DNA from: Saccharothrix coeruleofusca
Lineage (GTDB): Bacteria; Actinomycetota; Actinomycetes; Mycobacteriales; Pseudonocardiaceae
DNA length: 64,000 nt
NCBI RefSeq assembly: GCF_014648515.1
Contig: NZ_BMRG01000018.1
Location: 34,069-98,068, forward strand
Direction of reading: 5' to 3'
Shown here piece after piece: positions 16,099 to 25,022 of this stretch; within the stretch, counting starts at the first letter, position 1, and each line of letters begins with the position of its first letter. Below the pieces are notes generated by a model. It was not told where the DNA came from, made no database searches, and saw only the letters and a program-made list of their open reading frames with translations. A program made the position numbers and the translations under genes.

Positions 16099-17582
16099 CC
16101 GGACCTGCCCAGCAGCGCGAGCTCGGCGTAGCGGGCCTGGTAGCTGTCGTTCCAGCGCTGGAGCGTGAAGTTCTCCATCACCCGCTGCCGCGCCCGCTGC
16201 CCCAGCTCGCGCCGCAGGCCGCCGTCGGTGAGCAGCCGCAGGCACGCCCGCGCCACCGCGGCGTGGTCGCGCGGCGGCACGACGAAACCGGCGTCCCCCA
16301 CCGCCTCGGACACGCCGCCCACGTTGGTGCAGACCGTGGCCCGGCCGGTGGACATCGCCTCCACCACGCTGAACGGGAAGCCCTCGGACACGCTGGTCAG
16401 CGCGACCAGGTGGCCTGCGTGGTAGGCGTCGACCTGTTTGGGGATCAGCCCCTCGAAGACCGCCGAGCCGGACAGCCCCAGCTCCTCCACCAGCGCGACG
16501 CAGCTCGCGTGGTAGCCGCGGTTTGCCGCGGTCACCGGGCCGAACATGCGCAGCCGCGCCTCGGGCAGCTCCCGGCGCACCAGCCCGAACGCGCGGATCA
16601 GCGTGTGCAGGTCCTTGAGCGGGTCGATCCGGCCGACGAACACGATCGTCGGCACGTCCGGTTCCCCTTGGGCCACCGGGAAGTCCTCCGGGTCGATGCC
16701 GTTGTACATGGTGCGCATCCGCTTCTCGTCGGCGCCGTTGCGCAGCTGCCAGCGCCGGTTGTAGCTGGAGTGCGGGGTCAGCATGTCGCAGCAGCGGTAG
16801 GCCGCCCCGGCCAGCGCGCGGTGGAAGCTCAGCAGCAGCACCTTGACCGGCTGGGGCAGCGGCTCGGCGACCATGCCCAGGTACCGCTCGCGCAGGTAGA
16901 CACCGTGCTCGGACATCAGCACCGGGGTGCCGTAGGCCCACTTGCTGGCCATCGCCACGAGCGCGCTGACCCCGTTCATCGCCAGGTGGCACACGTCCGC
17001 CCGGATGGGCGGGTGGAACAGCGGTCGCAGCAGGTGCGCCAGCAGGTCGGTCGCCATCGCCGCGTCGCGCAGGGACAACCGGGTGCCCGCCTCGGCGGCG
17101 ACGTCGATCAGCCTGCCCACCGCGTCGTTGGAGGTCAACGCAGGCTCCGGGTCCGCTGACCGGGACAGGTCGAACAACCGCCGCAGCGCGGCCAGCAGCG
17201 CGTCCGCGCTGTCCGCGGTGTGCGGCACGAACGACCGGAGGAGAGCTTCGTGGGCGGCGGTGAAGTCCGCGGAGCGACTTCTTTTCCGCCGCCGGGGTCT
17301 GCCCCACAGCGGCAGGTTCACCACCTCCACCAGGTTGTCCGGCGCGGGCCACGTCGGCCGTTCGGAGCCGTCGACGGTCAGCGCGACGGCGGTGAAGGCG
17401 TGCTCGGGCATCCCGCGCACGAGCTGGTCGCACCACAGGCTCACCCCGCCGGGGTGGAACGGGTAGGTGCCCTCGGAGATGAGCGCGATCCGCAGCGCCC
17501 TGGTGCCCGCTCCGGTGTCCGGCCGGATGTTCGTGGTCTGCGCGGGGCCGGTGATCGCGCCCCGGTGCTGGGAGGTGGTCAT
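16095..17582 (-). CDS. pelF: PelF-like GT4 glycosyltransferase
   Basis: 495 residues. Near residue 35 it reads ALISEGTYPFHPGGVSLWCD, the hallmark opening of PelF proteins (EGTYPxxxGGVSxWC). A DUF3492-like N-terminal half with a few long helices follows, then a GT-B GT4 C-terminal half with TMYNGIDPEDFP, IVFVGRIDPLKDLHTLIRAF and the EGFPFSVVEAMSTGRA donor-binding Glu motif. PelF is the cytoplasmic UDP-sugar-dependent polymerase of Pel polysaccharide. ATG at 17582 overlaps the upstream deacetylase-like gene, and the stop overlaps the membrane-protein gene. Confidence 0.85.
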   Translation of the reverse strand: MTTSQHRGAITGPAQTTNIRPDTGAGTRALRIALISEGTYPFHPGGVSLWCDQLVRGMPEHAFTAVALTVDGSERPTWPAPDNLVEVVNLPLWGRPRRRKRSRSADFTAAHEALLRSFVPHTADSADALLAALRRLFDLSRSADPEPALTSNDAVGRLIDVAAEAGTRLSLRDAAMATDLLAHLLRPLFHPPIRADVCHLAMNGVSALVAMASKWAYGTPVLMSEHGVYLRERYLGMVAEPLPQPVKVLLLSFHRALAGAAYRCCDMLTPHSSYNRRWQLRNGADEKRMRTMYNGIDPEDFPVAQGEPDVPTIVFVGRIDPLKDLHTLIRAFGLVRRELPEARLRMFGPVTAANRGYHASCVALVEELGLSGSAVFEGLIPKQVDAYHAGHLVALTSVSEGFPFSVVEAMSTGRATVCTNVGGVSEAVGDAGFVVPPRDHAAVARACLRLLTDGGLRRELGQRARQRVMENFTLQRWNDSYQARYAELALLGRSG

Positions 17583-19693
17583 GGGCGCGGGCTCGCCATC
17601 AGGGTGACCCGCTCGCCACCGGTCAGGCCGACCCGCGCCACCGGGTCGGAGCCGTAGGTCTCGCCCTCGTCGGCGGAGCGCTGGTCCTCGTCGGTGGCCG
17701 GGCGCTGCTGCACCCCGGTGAGGAACAGCGCGCCGTCGGCGCCGGGGACGTAGTCGATGGCGCCGGTCGCCCGGTTCCACACCGCGTCCCGGCGGGTCGA
17801 CAGCTCCGCGAAGTGGGCGTTGCGGCCCTGCACGTACCCCGCCAGCGCGAGCCAGTCCGGGTTCTTCAGCGGAACCCGGTAGTAGGCCGCGTACTTGTCC
17901 ACGGTGGCACCGATCCAGTCGAACGCGAGGCTGCGCCCCGGCGCGTGTTCGTGCAGGTTGCCCTGGTGCAGGGTGTGGGCGTAGGCGGAGCCGCTCACCA
18001 GGTGGCGCAGGGCCACCTCGGCTTCGGCGTCCACGAACTGCTCGTAGGTCAGGTCCTGGTCGGCGTGGTCGGGCGCGCGGCCCTCGCGGCCGTACTCGGC
18101 GTTGTAGAGGACGGTCTGCTCCTCGGGCGTGGTCGCCTCGAAGGCGACGTTGGTGGGCCAGTCGGGCACGACGAACAGCTCCGGCCGCAGCGGGTGGTCG
18201 ATGCCGCAGTTGAAGCAGGCCGGGCGGTGGCTGTCGAAGGACATGTTGCCCTGCACGTACCGCACGCCCAGGTCGTGCGCGGCGTCGAGCATGGCCTTGT
18301 TCGACGCGGCCAGCCCGAAGTCCGTGGGCGGGTCGAGCGACTGCGGGTCGGGGTTGTAGACGCCCAGCCCGGAGTACTCCGGGGTCTTGAGCACGGTGGG
18401 CGGGACCGGCAGCCCGGCCGCGGCGGCGATCTCCAGGTTCGTGCTGATCTCGGTGCGGCTGACGTCGTAGGAGGTGTCGTTCATCTGCGGGTGGGTCGAG
18501 GTGTGGTTGATCCACCGGAACTGGTCGACCAGCCGCTTGGAGCAGCTGCTCAACGGGTCCGGCGTGTCCTTCTCCTCGCACGTGGCGGGCGCGCTGGTGT
18601 TCAACCTGCTGCCGTTGTAGGGCAGGTTGAGCGTGAAGGCCGACGCCACCGGGCTCCGCTCGCGCAGGGCGCGCTGCTGGGCGGCGACCGAGGCCGCTTC
18701 CGCGCCGCTGAGCCGGAACAGGTCCTTGCCGCCGTCGGCGCGCAGCCGCAGCGTGGCGTTGAACCAGTCGTCGACGTCGACGCTGAACCAGTGCCGGTGC
18801 TCGCCGAGCAGCACACCGTGCGTGGCCCAGCGCACCATGCCGTAGCCCAGCAGCAGCGCGGACATCGAGTCCGGCCCGGTGGCGAAGGTCAGCGCCAGGC
18901 GCTCGCGCCCGTCGGGCGCCTTGGCGACCACCGCGACCACGTCGTCCCCGGCGGAGAGCAGCGCTTGCCCCGCGCAGCCCTCCGCCAGGCGGGCGCGGTA
19001 GAGGTGGGAGTCGGACAGCGGGATGCGGGCCTGCGGGGCCAGGTAGTCGAACAGGTCCTGACCGGCCGGGGTGAGCGTCAGCGGCACCGGGTCCCGGCCC
19101 ACCGGTCCCTCCCCGCGGATGCGCAGGCAGTGGTCCTCCGGCGTGGTGCCGGGGTAGGTGTTCAGCGAGACCTGGCGGACCCGGTACTCGCGCTCGTAGT
19201 CCCACAGCACCGCCCACTGCGCGTCGTCCAACGCGCTGGCGTACGCGCCGTCGGCTTGCTGGCGCAGCAGGGCGTTGTTGGTCAGCAGCACGGCGTTGTA
19301 CCGGCCGGTGCCGTCGGGGTGCACCAGCCGCTGCGGCACCAGCGGCTCGGTGCCCGCGAGCAGCACGTCGTAAGGCGAGCCGATGCCGTCCAGCACCGCC
19401 TTCCAGGTGGCCAGGCCGAAGTCGTCCGGGCCGGTGGCGACCACCAGCTGCCGCAGCGCCACCAGGTCCCCCCGACCCGCCGCGCCCCGCGGCGGGTCGG
19501 TCAAGCGCACCGGCACCTGCTGCTTGGCCGCGACCGGCACCGGGACCGGCGGGGGCGCCGCGCCGTCGCGCGACGGCGCGGCGCCCCCTGGACCGGGACT
19601 GGACGGGCTCACCGCGGTGATCACCCCGATGGCCAGCGCGAGAGCGGCCAGCAGGGGTCCGCGCAGCCCCAGTCGTGATCGGGACGCGGTCAT
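17579..19693 (-). CDS. secreted Agd3/PelA-like polysaccharide deacetylase (copy A)
   Basis: 704 residues. MTASRSRLGLRGPLLAALAL is a signal peptide or anchor, followed by a Pro/Ala linker to about residue 70. The body resembles large CE18-type deacetylases: WFSVDVDDWFNAT supplies the Asp pair for metal and catalysis, WINHTSTHPQMNDT supplies the two His ligands, and VLKTPEYSGLG, NMSFDSHRPACFNCG and YAHTLHQGN are shared with its neighbour. It should remove N-acetyl groups from a HexNAc polymer outside the membrane, giving a cationic polysaccharide. It is a tandem paralogue of the next gene, with which it overlaps by 4 bases. CE18 assignment is by motif, not alignment. Confidence 0.7.
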   Translation of the reverse strand: MTASRSRLGLRGPLLAALALAIGVITAVSPSSPGPGGAAPSRDGAAPPPVPVPVAAKQQVPVRLTDPPRGAAGRGDLVALRQLVVATGPDDFGLATWKAVLDGIGSPYDVLLAGTEPLVPQRLVHPDGTGRYNAVLLTNNALLRQQADGAYASALDDAQWAVLWDYEREYRVRQVSLNTYPGTTPEDHCLRIRGEGPVGRDPVPLTLTPAGQDLFDYLAPQARIPLSDSHLYRARLAEGCAGQALLSAGDDVVAVVAKAPDGRERLALTFATGPDSMSALLLGYGMVRWATHGVLLGEHRHWFSVDVDDWFNATLRLRADGGKDLFRLSGAEAASVAAQQRALRERSPVASAFTLNLPYNGSRLNTSAPATCEEKDTPDPLSSCSKRLVDQFRWINHTSTHPQMNDTSYDVSRTEISTNLEIAAAAGLPVPPTVLKTPEYSGLGVYNPDPQSLDPPTDFGLAASNKAMLDAAHDLGVRYVQGNMSFDSHRPACFNCGIDHPLRPELFVVPDWPTNVAFEATTPEEQTVLYNAEYGREGRAPDHADQDLTYEQFVDAEAEVALRHLVSGSAYAHTLHQGNLHEHAPGRSLAFDWIGATVDKYAAYYRVPLKNPDWLALAGYVQGRNAHFAELSTRRDAVWNRATGAIDYVPGADGALFLTGVQQRPATDEDQRSADEGETYGSDPVARVGLTGGERVTLMASPRP

Positions 19694-21810
19694 GCGCGGG
19701 GCGTCGCCGTGGCCACGAGCTGGGTCCCGGCGGTGATCGGGAGCTGCACCACGGTGTCGGTGCCGTACCGGTCGGTGGTGCCCGCGGTGGAGGTCACGCC
19801 GGTGAGGAACAGCGAACCGGTCGTGGCCGGGGTGAAGGTGACGCTGTTGGTCCCCTTGTCCCACACCGCGTCCCGCTTGGCGGCCAGTTCGGCGAAGTGC
19901 GCGGTGCGCGCTTTCACGTAGGTGGACAGCGCGGGCCAATCCGGGTTCCGCAGCGGCACCTGGTAGTTGGCGGCGTATTTCGCCACGACCGCCTGCAGCC
20001 AGTCGAAGGTCAGGCTGCGGTTGGCCGCGTACTGCCTGAGGTTGCCCTGGTGCAGGGTGTGCGCGTAGGCCGAACCGCTCATGACGTGCTGCAGCGCCAC
20101 GTCCGATTCATAGTCGAGCAATTCGGCGTAGGTGAGGTTGTGGTCGTGGTAGGGGAACCTGCCCTGCGGCCCGTACATCTGGTTGTAGAACAGCGTTTCC
20201 TCGGCGGGCGCGGTGGTGTGGTAGCCGATGTTGGTCGGCCAGTCCGGCACGACCATGATGGAGGACTTCAAGGGGTGGTACAGACCGCAGTTGAAGCAGC
20301 TCGGTCGGTGGCTGGTGAACGACATGTTGCCGTGCAGGTAGCGCACGCCCAGGTCGTGCGCGGCGTCGAGCATGGCCTTGTTCGACGCGGCCAGGCCGAA
20401 GTCCGTCGGCGGGTCGGTGTCGGGGGCGTTGGGGTCGGGGTGGTAGACACCCAGCCCGGAGTAGGCGGGGGTCTTGAGCACGTCGGTGGGCACGGTCAGC
20501 CCGGCCTGCCTGCCGATGGTGAGGTTGTCGCCGATCTCGGCGCGGCTGACCGCGTAGTTGGTGGCGTTGAGCTCGGGGTGGTTCACCGTGTGGTTGAGCC
20601 ACCGGAAGTTGCCCGACAGGCACTTGGAGTAGCTGGTCAGCGAGTCCGGGGTGCCCGTCGAGCTGCACAGCGAGGGTGCCTCGGGGACGAGGTCGCCGCC
20701 GTTGTAGGGCAGGTTCAGGGTGAAGCCCGCCGCCTGCGGGTAGGCCGCGCGCAGGGCGTTCTGCTGGGCGTGGGTGCCGTTGGCGTCCGAGCCGCTGAGC
20801 CGGAAGCCGGGATCGGTCTCCAGCCGCCCGTCGGGGTGCAGGTGGTCGCTGGAGTTGAACCAGTCGTCCACGTCGACGTTGATCCAGTGCCTGCGCTCGC
20901 CCACGAGGACCCCTCGGGTGGCCCAGCGCAGCAGGCCGTGCCCCAGCATGTCGGTCTGCGCCAGGTGCTCGTTGGAGGAGAAGGTCAGCGCCGCGCGCTC
21001 GCGTCCGTCGGTGGAGGTGCTGACCACGCCCAGCGCGTGACTGCCCGTGGTCAGCAGCGCCTGTGCGTCGCAGCCGGGGGCGAGGGTGGACCGGTAGAGG
21101 TAGGAGTCCCGGATCGGCACCGTCGCGGAGGACTTGAGGTAGTCGAAGAACCGGGCGCCCGTGCTGGTCAGCGACGCGTTGAGCGGACCGCCGACGCCGC
21201 CCTCGATGCCGGGGCGCAGGCAGTAGTCCTCCGGGAAGGTTCCCCACGAGGTGTAGAGGGAGACCTGGCGCACCCGGTAGGCGCGCTCGTAGGCCCACAG
21301 CGCCTGCCACTCGTCGGTGTTGAGCGCGCTGGTGTAGCCGCCCGCGCCGTCGGGGTGCAGCAGGGCGTTGTCGGTCAGCAGGATGGCGTTGTAGCGGCCC
21401 ACGCCGTCGGGGCGCAGCAGCCGCTCACCGGTCAGCGGTTGGCTCCCGGCCAGCAGCACGTCGTAGGGGGTGCCCGCGCGGTCCAGCACGGCCCGCCAGG
21501 TGGGCAGGCCGAAGTCGGCCGAGTCCAGCGCGATCACCAGCACGCGCAGCGCGACCTTGTTCGGCTCGGCGGCGGCGGTGTTCGCGCTGGACGCGGGGGG
21601 AGTGCTCTTGGTCGGGGGGAGGGCGCCGTCCGACACCGCCAGCTTCGGCGGCGCGGGGGCCTTCGGCCGGGCGACGTCGCCCAGGATGATCCCGTGTCTG
21701 TGTCTGTCCGGGGCGCTTGCGTGCACCGCTGGTGGTAGTGCCGTCGCGGTGGCCACCACCGTTGCCAACAATGACGCGGTCCACTTCGCGCGCACGCGTG
21801 AGGTAACCAC
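19690..21810 (-). CDS. secreted Agd3/PelA-like polysaccharide deacetylase (copy B)
   Basis: 706 residues, first gene of the leftward operon, GTG at 21810 with AAGGG nine bases before. Signal peptide about 1-31 (VRAKWTASLLATVVATATAL), linker, then the same domain as copy A: WINVDVDDWFN, WLNHTVNHPELNAT, VLKTPAYSGLGVYHPDP, NMSFTSHRPSCFNCG, YAHTLHQGNL. The Asp-Asp and His...His sites are intact in both copies, so both may be active, perhaps on different regions or lengths of polymer. Copy B has extra residues around SSDHLHPDGRLETDPG. Confidence 0.7.
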   Translation of the reverse strand: MVTSRVRAKWTASLLATVVATATALPPAVHASAPDRHRHGIILGDVARPKAPAPPKLAVSDGALPPTKSTPPASSANTAAAEPNKVALRVLVIALDSADFGLPTWRAVLDRAGTPYDVLLAGSQPLTGERLLRPDGVGRYNAILLTDNALLHPDGAGGYTSALNTDEWQALWAYERAYRVRQVSLYTSWGTFPEDYCLRPGIEGGVGGPLNASLTSTGARFFDYLKSSATVPIRDSYLYRSTLAPGCDAQALLTTGSHALGVVSTSTDGRERAALTFSSNEHLAQTDMLGHGLLRWATRGVLVGERRHWINVDVDDWFNSSDHLHPDGRLETDPGFRLSGSDANGTHAQQNALRAAYPQAAGFTLNLPYNGGDLVPEAPSLCSSTGTPDSLTSYSKCLSGNFRWLNHTVNHPELNATNYAVSRAEIGDNLTIGRQAGLTVPTDVLKTPAYSGLGVYHPDPNAPDTDPPTDFGLAASNKAMLDAAHDLGVRYLHGNMSFTSHRPSCFNCGLYHPLKSSIMVVPDWPTNIGYHTTAPAEETLFYNQMYGPQGRFPYHDHNLTYAELLDYESDVALQHVMSGSAYAHTLHQGNLRQYAANRSLTFDWLQAVVAKYAANYQVPLRNPDWPALSTYVKARTAHFAELAAKRDAVWDKGTNSVTFTPATTGSLFLTGVTSTAGTTDRYGTDTVVQLPITAGTQLVATATPRA

Positions 21811-22449
21811 GGTGTGATCCCTTCGGGAAGTCGTTGAATTCCGTACTTCTGCGGATTTCCCCGCTCTTCCGGGGCGGTTCCGCTGCCTCCCCGCTCGTCG
21901 GGGAGGGCGTGCAGAGCTGGTGGCGACCCTCGGCGGTTATTCCCGGTCGGTTGTCCCATCGGTCTCCGCGGGGCACTGGGCGAAGTGGTGCGGCGGAGCA
22001 TCCGAGAGCATCCGACCTCCCCCTGTTCAGGGCATCTCGGGACGCGCAAAGAGAAGATATGCGCGATCCGCAGGAGGGGGTACCGCGCTTCGCTCGATAT
22101 TCCTTTTGTTTTCAGGAGTAGCGGCGAGAGCCGAACGGCCCACCGGAGCCCTGGGGCCGGATGGCGAACTCGGCGGTAACCGGGCCCCTTATTCCGCACA
22201 TTTCGTCAAAATTTCCGAGACGCCCGGCGGGTGCCGGCGGATGTGTGATCCGCCGTCTTTACCGGCCCGCCCGACGCCCGCGCACGTCCTTTATCGAGAC
22301 GTGACTGTTGCGGTACCGGTTCGTGGCACAAACAGTCCGCGGGGAGCGCGGTGCGCCCCGGCGGGGTGGTGTGAGTTGGCTCTCAGGTCGCCCAGTCGCG
22401 TTGGGCTGCTTGTTACGAATAGCTGGCAACAGCGGGACGAGGGGGCGGT
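21811..22449. other. 640-bp divergent intergenic region
   Basis: No frame here has coding bias. It must hold the promoter of the exopolysaccharide operon (leftward) and of the ABC importer (rightward). Visible structure: an AT-richer island TATTCCTTTTGTTTTC near 22098-22113 and a hairpin-like GGGGCCGG...CCGGGCCCC (about 22153-22188) followed by TTATT. The ribosome-binding AGGGGG for the importer is at 22440. I found no recognisable riboswitch. Confidence 0.5.
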
Positions 22450-24051
22450 GTGGTGCGCGGGTTCACCCGGAGTGCGGCGGTGCTGTCCGCGGCGGCGGTC
22501 GTGGCGGCGGGGTGCACGGGAGGCGCCGACGGCGCGGCGGGCCCGGCCCCGACCGAGCTGAGGCTGGCCATCGGCGGCGAGTCCGAGGAGGGCTACGACC
22601 CCACCCTGGGGTGGGGCCGCTACGGGGCGCCGCTGTTCCAGTCCACGCTGCTGACCCGCGACGCCGACCTCGGCATCGCCAACGACCTGGCCACGAACCA
22701 CTCGGTGAGCTCCGACGGTCTGGTCTGGACGGTCGACATCCGGACCGACGCCGAGTTCACCGACGGCACGCCGCTGACCGCGCGCGACGTCGCCTACACC
22801 TTCACCACCGCCGCCAGGAGCGGCGGCCTGACCGACGTGACCGCGCTGAAGGAGGCCGTCGCGGTCGACGACGACACCGTCGAACTCCGGCTGACCGCAC
22901 CGCAGAGCACGTTCGTGAACCGGCTGGTGTCGCTGGGAATCGTGCCCCAGCACGCCCACGGCCCCGATTACGCGCGCAAGCCGGTCGGCTCCGGACCGTT
23001 CGTCCTGGAGCAGTGGGACGAGGGCCAGCAGCTGATCGTCCGGCGCAACGACGGCTACTACGGCGCCAAGCCCGCCTTCGAGCGCGTCGTGTTCGTGTTC
23101 ACCGGTGAGGACGCCACCCTGGCGGCGGCCAGGTCCGGCCAGGTCGACGTGGCCGCGCTGCCCTCGTCGCTGGCGGGCTCACCGGTGCCCGGCATGGAGC
23201 TGGTGCGGGTGACCTCGGTGGACAACCGGGGGATCATGTTCCCCTACGCGCCCGACACCGGCCGCAAGAGCGCCGCAGGCCACCCCATCGGCAACGCCGT
23301 GACCTCCGACAAGGCGGTGCGCCAGGCGGTCAACGCGGCGCTGGACCGCCGGGCGCTGGTGGACGGCGTGCTGGCCGGGTTCGGCAGCCCCGCCACCGGC
23401 CCGGTCGACGGGCTGCCCTGGCACGAGCCCGCCTCGGCCGTGCCGGACAACGACCCCGACCGGGCGCGGCAGCTGCTGGAGTCCGCGGGCTGGACCGACG
23501 CCGACGGCGACGGCACCCGCGAGCGCGGCGGTGTGCGCGCGGAGTTCACCCTGCTCTACCCGGCGGGCGACTCGTTGCGGCAGGGCCTGGCGCTGGCCGT
23601 GGCCGACATGCTCGAACCGGTCGGCGTCGCGGTGACGGCCAAGGGGGAGAGCTGGGAGGTCATCCGCACCCGGATGCACGCCGACGCCGTGCTGTTCGGC
23701 TGGGGCAGCCACGACCCCACCGAGATGTTCAACCTGCACCACTCGGCCCTGGCGGGCACCGAGCTGTGGAACCCCGGCTTCTACGCCAGCGCCGAGGTCG
23801 ACGCCCACCTCGACGCCGCCATGGCCGCCACCGACCCCGAGCAGGCCACCGCGCACTGGAAGGCCGCGCAGCACGACGGCCGGGGCAACGGCTTCGGCCC
23901 GGCCGCCGACGCGGCCTGGGCCTGGCTGGTCAACCTGGAGCACACCTACTTCGTCGACTCCTGCCTGGACGTGGGGGAGCCCGGCGTCGAGCCGCACGGC
24001 CACGGCTGGCCGATCACCTCGGGCATCGTCGGCTGGCGCTGGAAGTGCTGA
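22450..24051 (+). CDS. ABC transporter family 5 substrate-binding lipoprotein (NikA/OppA-like)
   Basis: 533 residues. MVRGFTRSAAVLSAAAVVAA is a signal peptide ending in lipobox VAAGC, so it is anchored outside the membrane. The fold is SBP_bac_5 throughout (NHSVSSDGLVWTVDIRTDAE, PVGSGPFVLEQWD, AVNAALDRRALVDGVLAG, FGWGSHDPTEMFNLHHSAL). The His-rich ending EPHGHGWPITSGIVGW resembles binding proteins for nickel or metal-opine complexes rather than plain peptides. Gene order binding protein, two permeases and two short ATPases is that of nikABCDE. The substrate is inference. Confidence 0.85.
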   Translation: MVRGFTRSAAVLSAAAVVAAGCTGGADGAAGPAPTELRLAIGGESEEGYDPTLGWGRYGAPLFQSTLLTRDADLGIANDLATNHSVSSDGLVWTVDIRTDAEFTDGTPLTARDVAYTFTTAARSGGLTDVTALKEAVAVDDDTVELRLTAPQSTFVNRLVSLGIVPQHAHGPDYARKPVGSGPFVLEQWDEGQQLIVRRNDGYYGAKPAFERVVFVFTGEDATLAAARSGQVDVAALPSSLAGSPVPGMELVRVTSVDNRGIMFPYAPDTGRKSAAGHPIGNAVTSDKAVRQAVNAALDRRALVDGVLAGFGSPATGPVDGLPWHEPASAVPDNDPDRARQLLESAGWTDADGDGTRERGGVRAEFTLLYPAGDSLRQGLALAVADMLEPVGVAVTAKGESWEVIRTRMHADAVLFGWGSHDPTEMFNLHHSALAGTELWNPGFYASAEVDAHLDAAMAATDPEQATAHWKAAQHDGRGNGFGPAADAAWAWLVNLEHTYFVDSCLDVGEPGVEPHGHGWPITSGIVGWRWKC

Positions 24052-25022
24052 CCGCGCTGGCCAAGCGCCTTGGCAGGCTGGCGCTGCTGCTGGCCGCGGT
24101 CGCGGTGGCGTCGTTCGCCCTGATGGTCAACTCGCCGGTCGACCCGGTCGCCGCCTACGTCGGCGGCGACGTGGCCGCGCTCGGGCCGCAGCAGCGGGCG
24201 CTGATCGTCGAGCGGTGGGGCCTGGACGACCCGGCGCCCCAGCGCTTCCTGACCTGGCTGGGCAACCTGGTGCGGGGCGACTTCGGGCACTCGCTGACCT
24301 TCAACCGGCCGGTGCTGGAGGTCATCGGCGACAAGTTCCTGACCAGCCTCGCCCTGATGGCCCTGGCCTGGCTGCTGTCCGGCCTGCTGGGGTTCGCGCT
24401 GGGCGTGGTGGCGGGCGTGCGGCAGGGACGTGCCGCGGACCGGGTGATCACCTGGTGGGCCTACACCCTGGCCTCCGCGCCCACCTTCTGGGTGGGCCTG
24501 CTGCTGCTCTACGTCTTCGCGGTGAGCCTGAACTGGGCGCCGGTGTGCTGCGCGGTGCCGATCGGCGTACCCGCCGCGGAGGTCGGCCCGCTCGACCGGC
24601 TGCACCACCTGGCGCTGCCCGCGATCACCCTCAGCGTGGTGGGCGTCGCCCCGGTGGTCCTGCACACCCGGCAGGCGGTGGTCGCCACGATGGCCTCCGA
24701 CCACGTGGCGTTCGCCAGGGCGCAGGGCGACCGGGGGCTGGGCCTGGTGCTGCACCGGGTGGTGCGCAACGCCGCCGCGCCCGCGCTGCTGCTCCAGTTC
24801 GGCTCGCTGGGCGAGCTGTTCGGCGGGTCGGTGCTGGCCGAGCAGGTGTTCTCCTACCCCGGTCTCGGCGCGGCCACCACGACCGCGGCACTGGGGCAGG
24901 ACGTGCCGCTGCTGCTGGGCATCGCGCTGTTCACCACGGTGCTGGTGTACGCGGGCAACGCCATCGGGGACCGCGTGCACGCCGTGGTCGACCCGCGGGC
25001 CGACCACCGGAGGTGGCGGTGA
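24045..25022 (+). CDS. ABC importer permease (NikB/DppB-like)
   Basis: 325 residues with six transmembrane helices and the permease EAA-type loop around FARAQGDRGLGLVLHRVVRN. The N-terminus LAKRLGRLALLLAAVAVASF and LVRGDFGHSLTFNRPVLEVI are typical of the first Opp/Nik permease. GTG at 24045 overlaps the binding-protein stop by 7 bases. It forms the membrane channel with the next gene product. Confidence 0.88.
   Translation: MLTALAKRLGRLALLLAAVAVASFALMVNSPVDPVAAYVGGDVAALGPQQRALIVERWGLDDPAPQRFLTWLGNLVRGDFGHSLTFNRPVLEVIGDKFLTSLALMALAWLLSGLLGFALGVVAGVRQGRAADRVITWWAYTLASAPTFWVGLLLLYVFAVSLNWAPVCCAVPIGVPAAEVGPLDRLHHLALPAITLSVVGVAPVVLHTRQAVVATMASDHVAFARAQGDRGLGLVLHRVVRNAAAPALLLQFGSLGELFGGSVLAEQVFSYPGLGAATTTAALGQDVPLLLGIALFTTVLVYAGNAIGDRVHAVVDPRADHRRWR

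Noticed and set aside
22030-22080. GGGACGCGCAAAGAG resembling the conserved core of a cyclic-di-GMP-I riboswitch before the Pel-like/importer region
   Set aside because: The core has two extra bases, and the flanking helices and tetraloop/receptor elements of GEMM-I cannot be found; it also points away from the exopolysaccharide operon.
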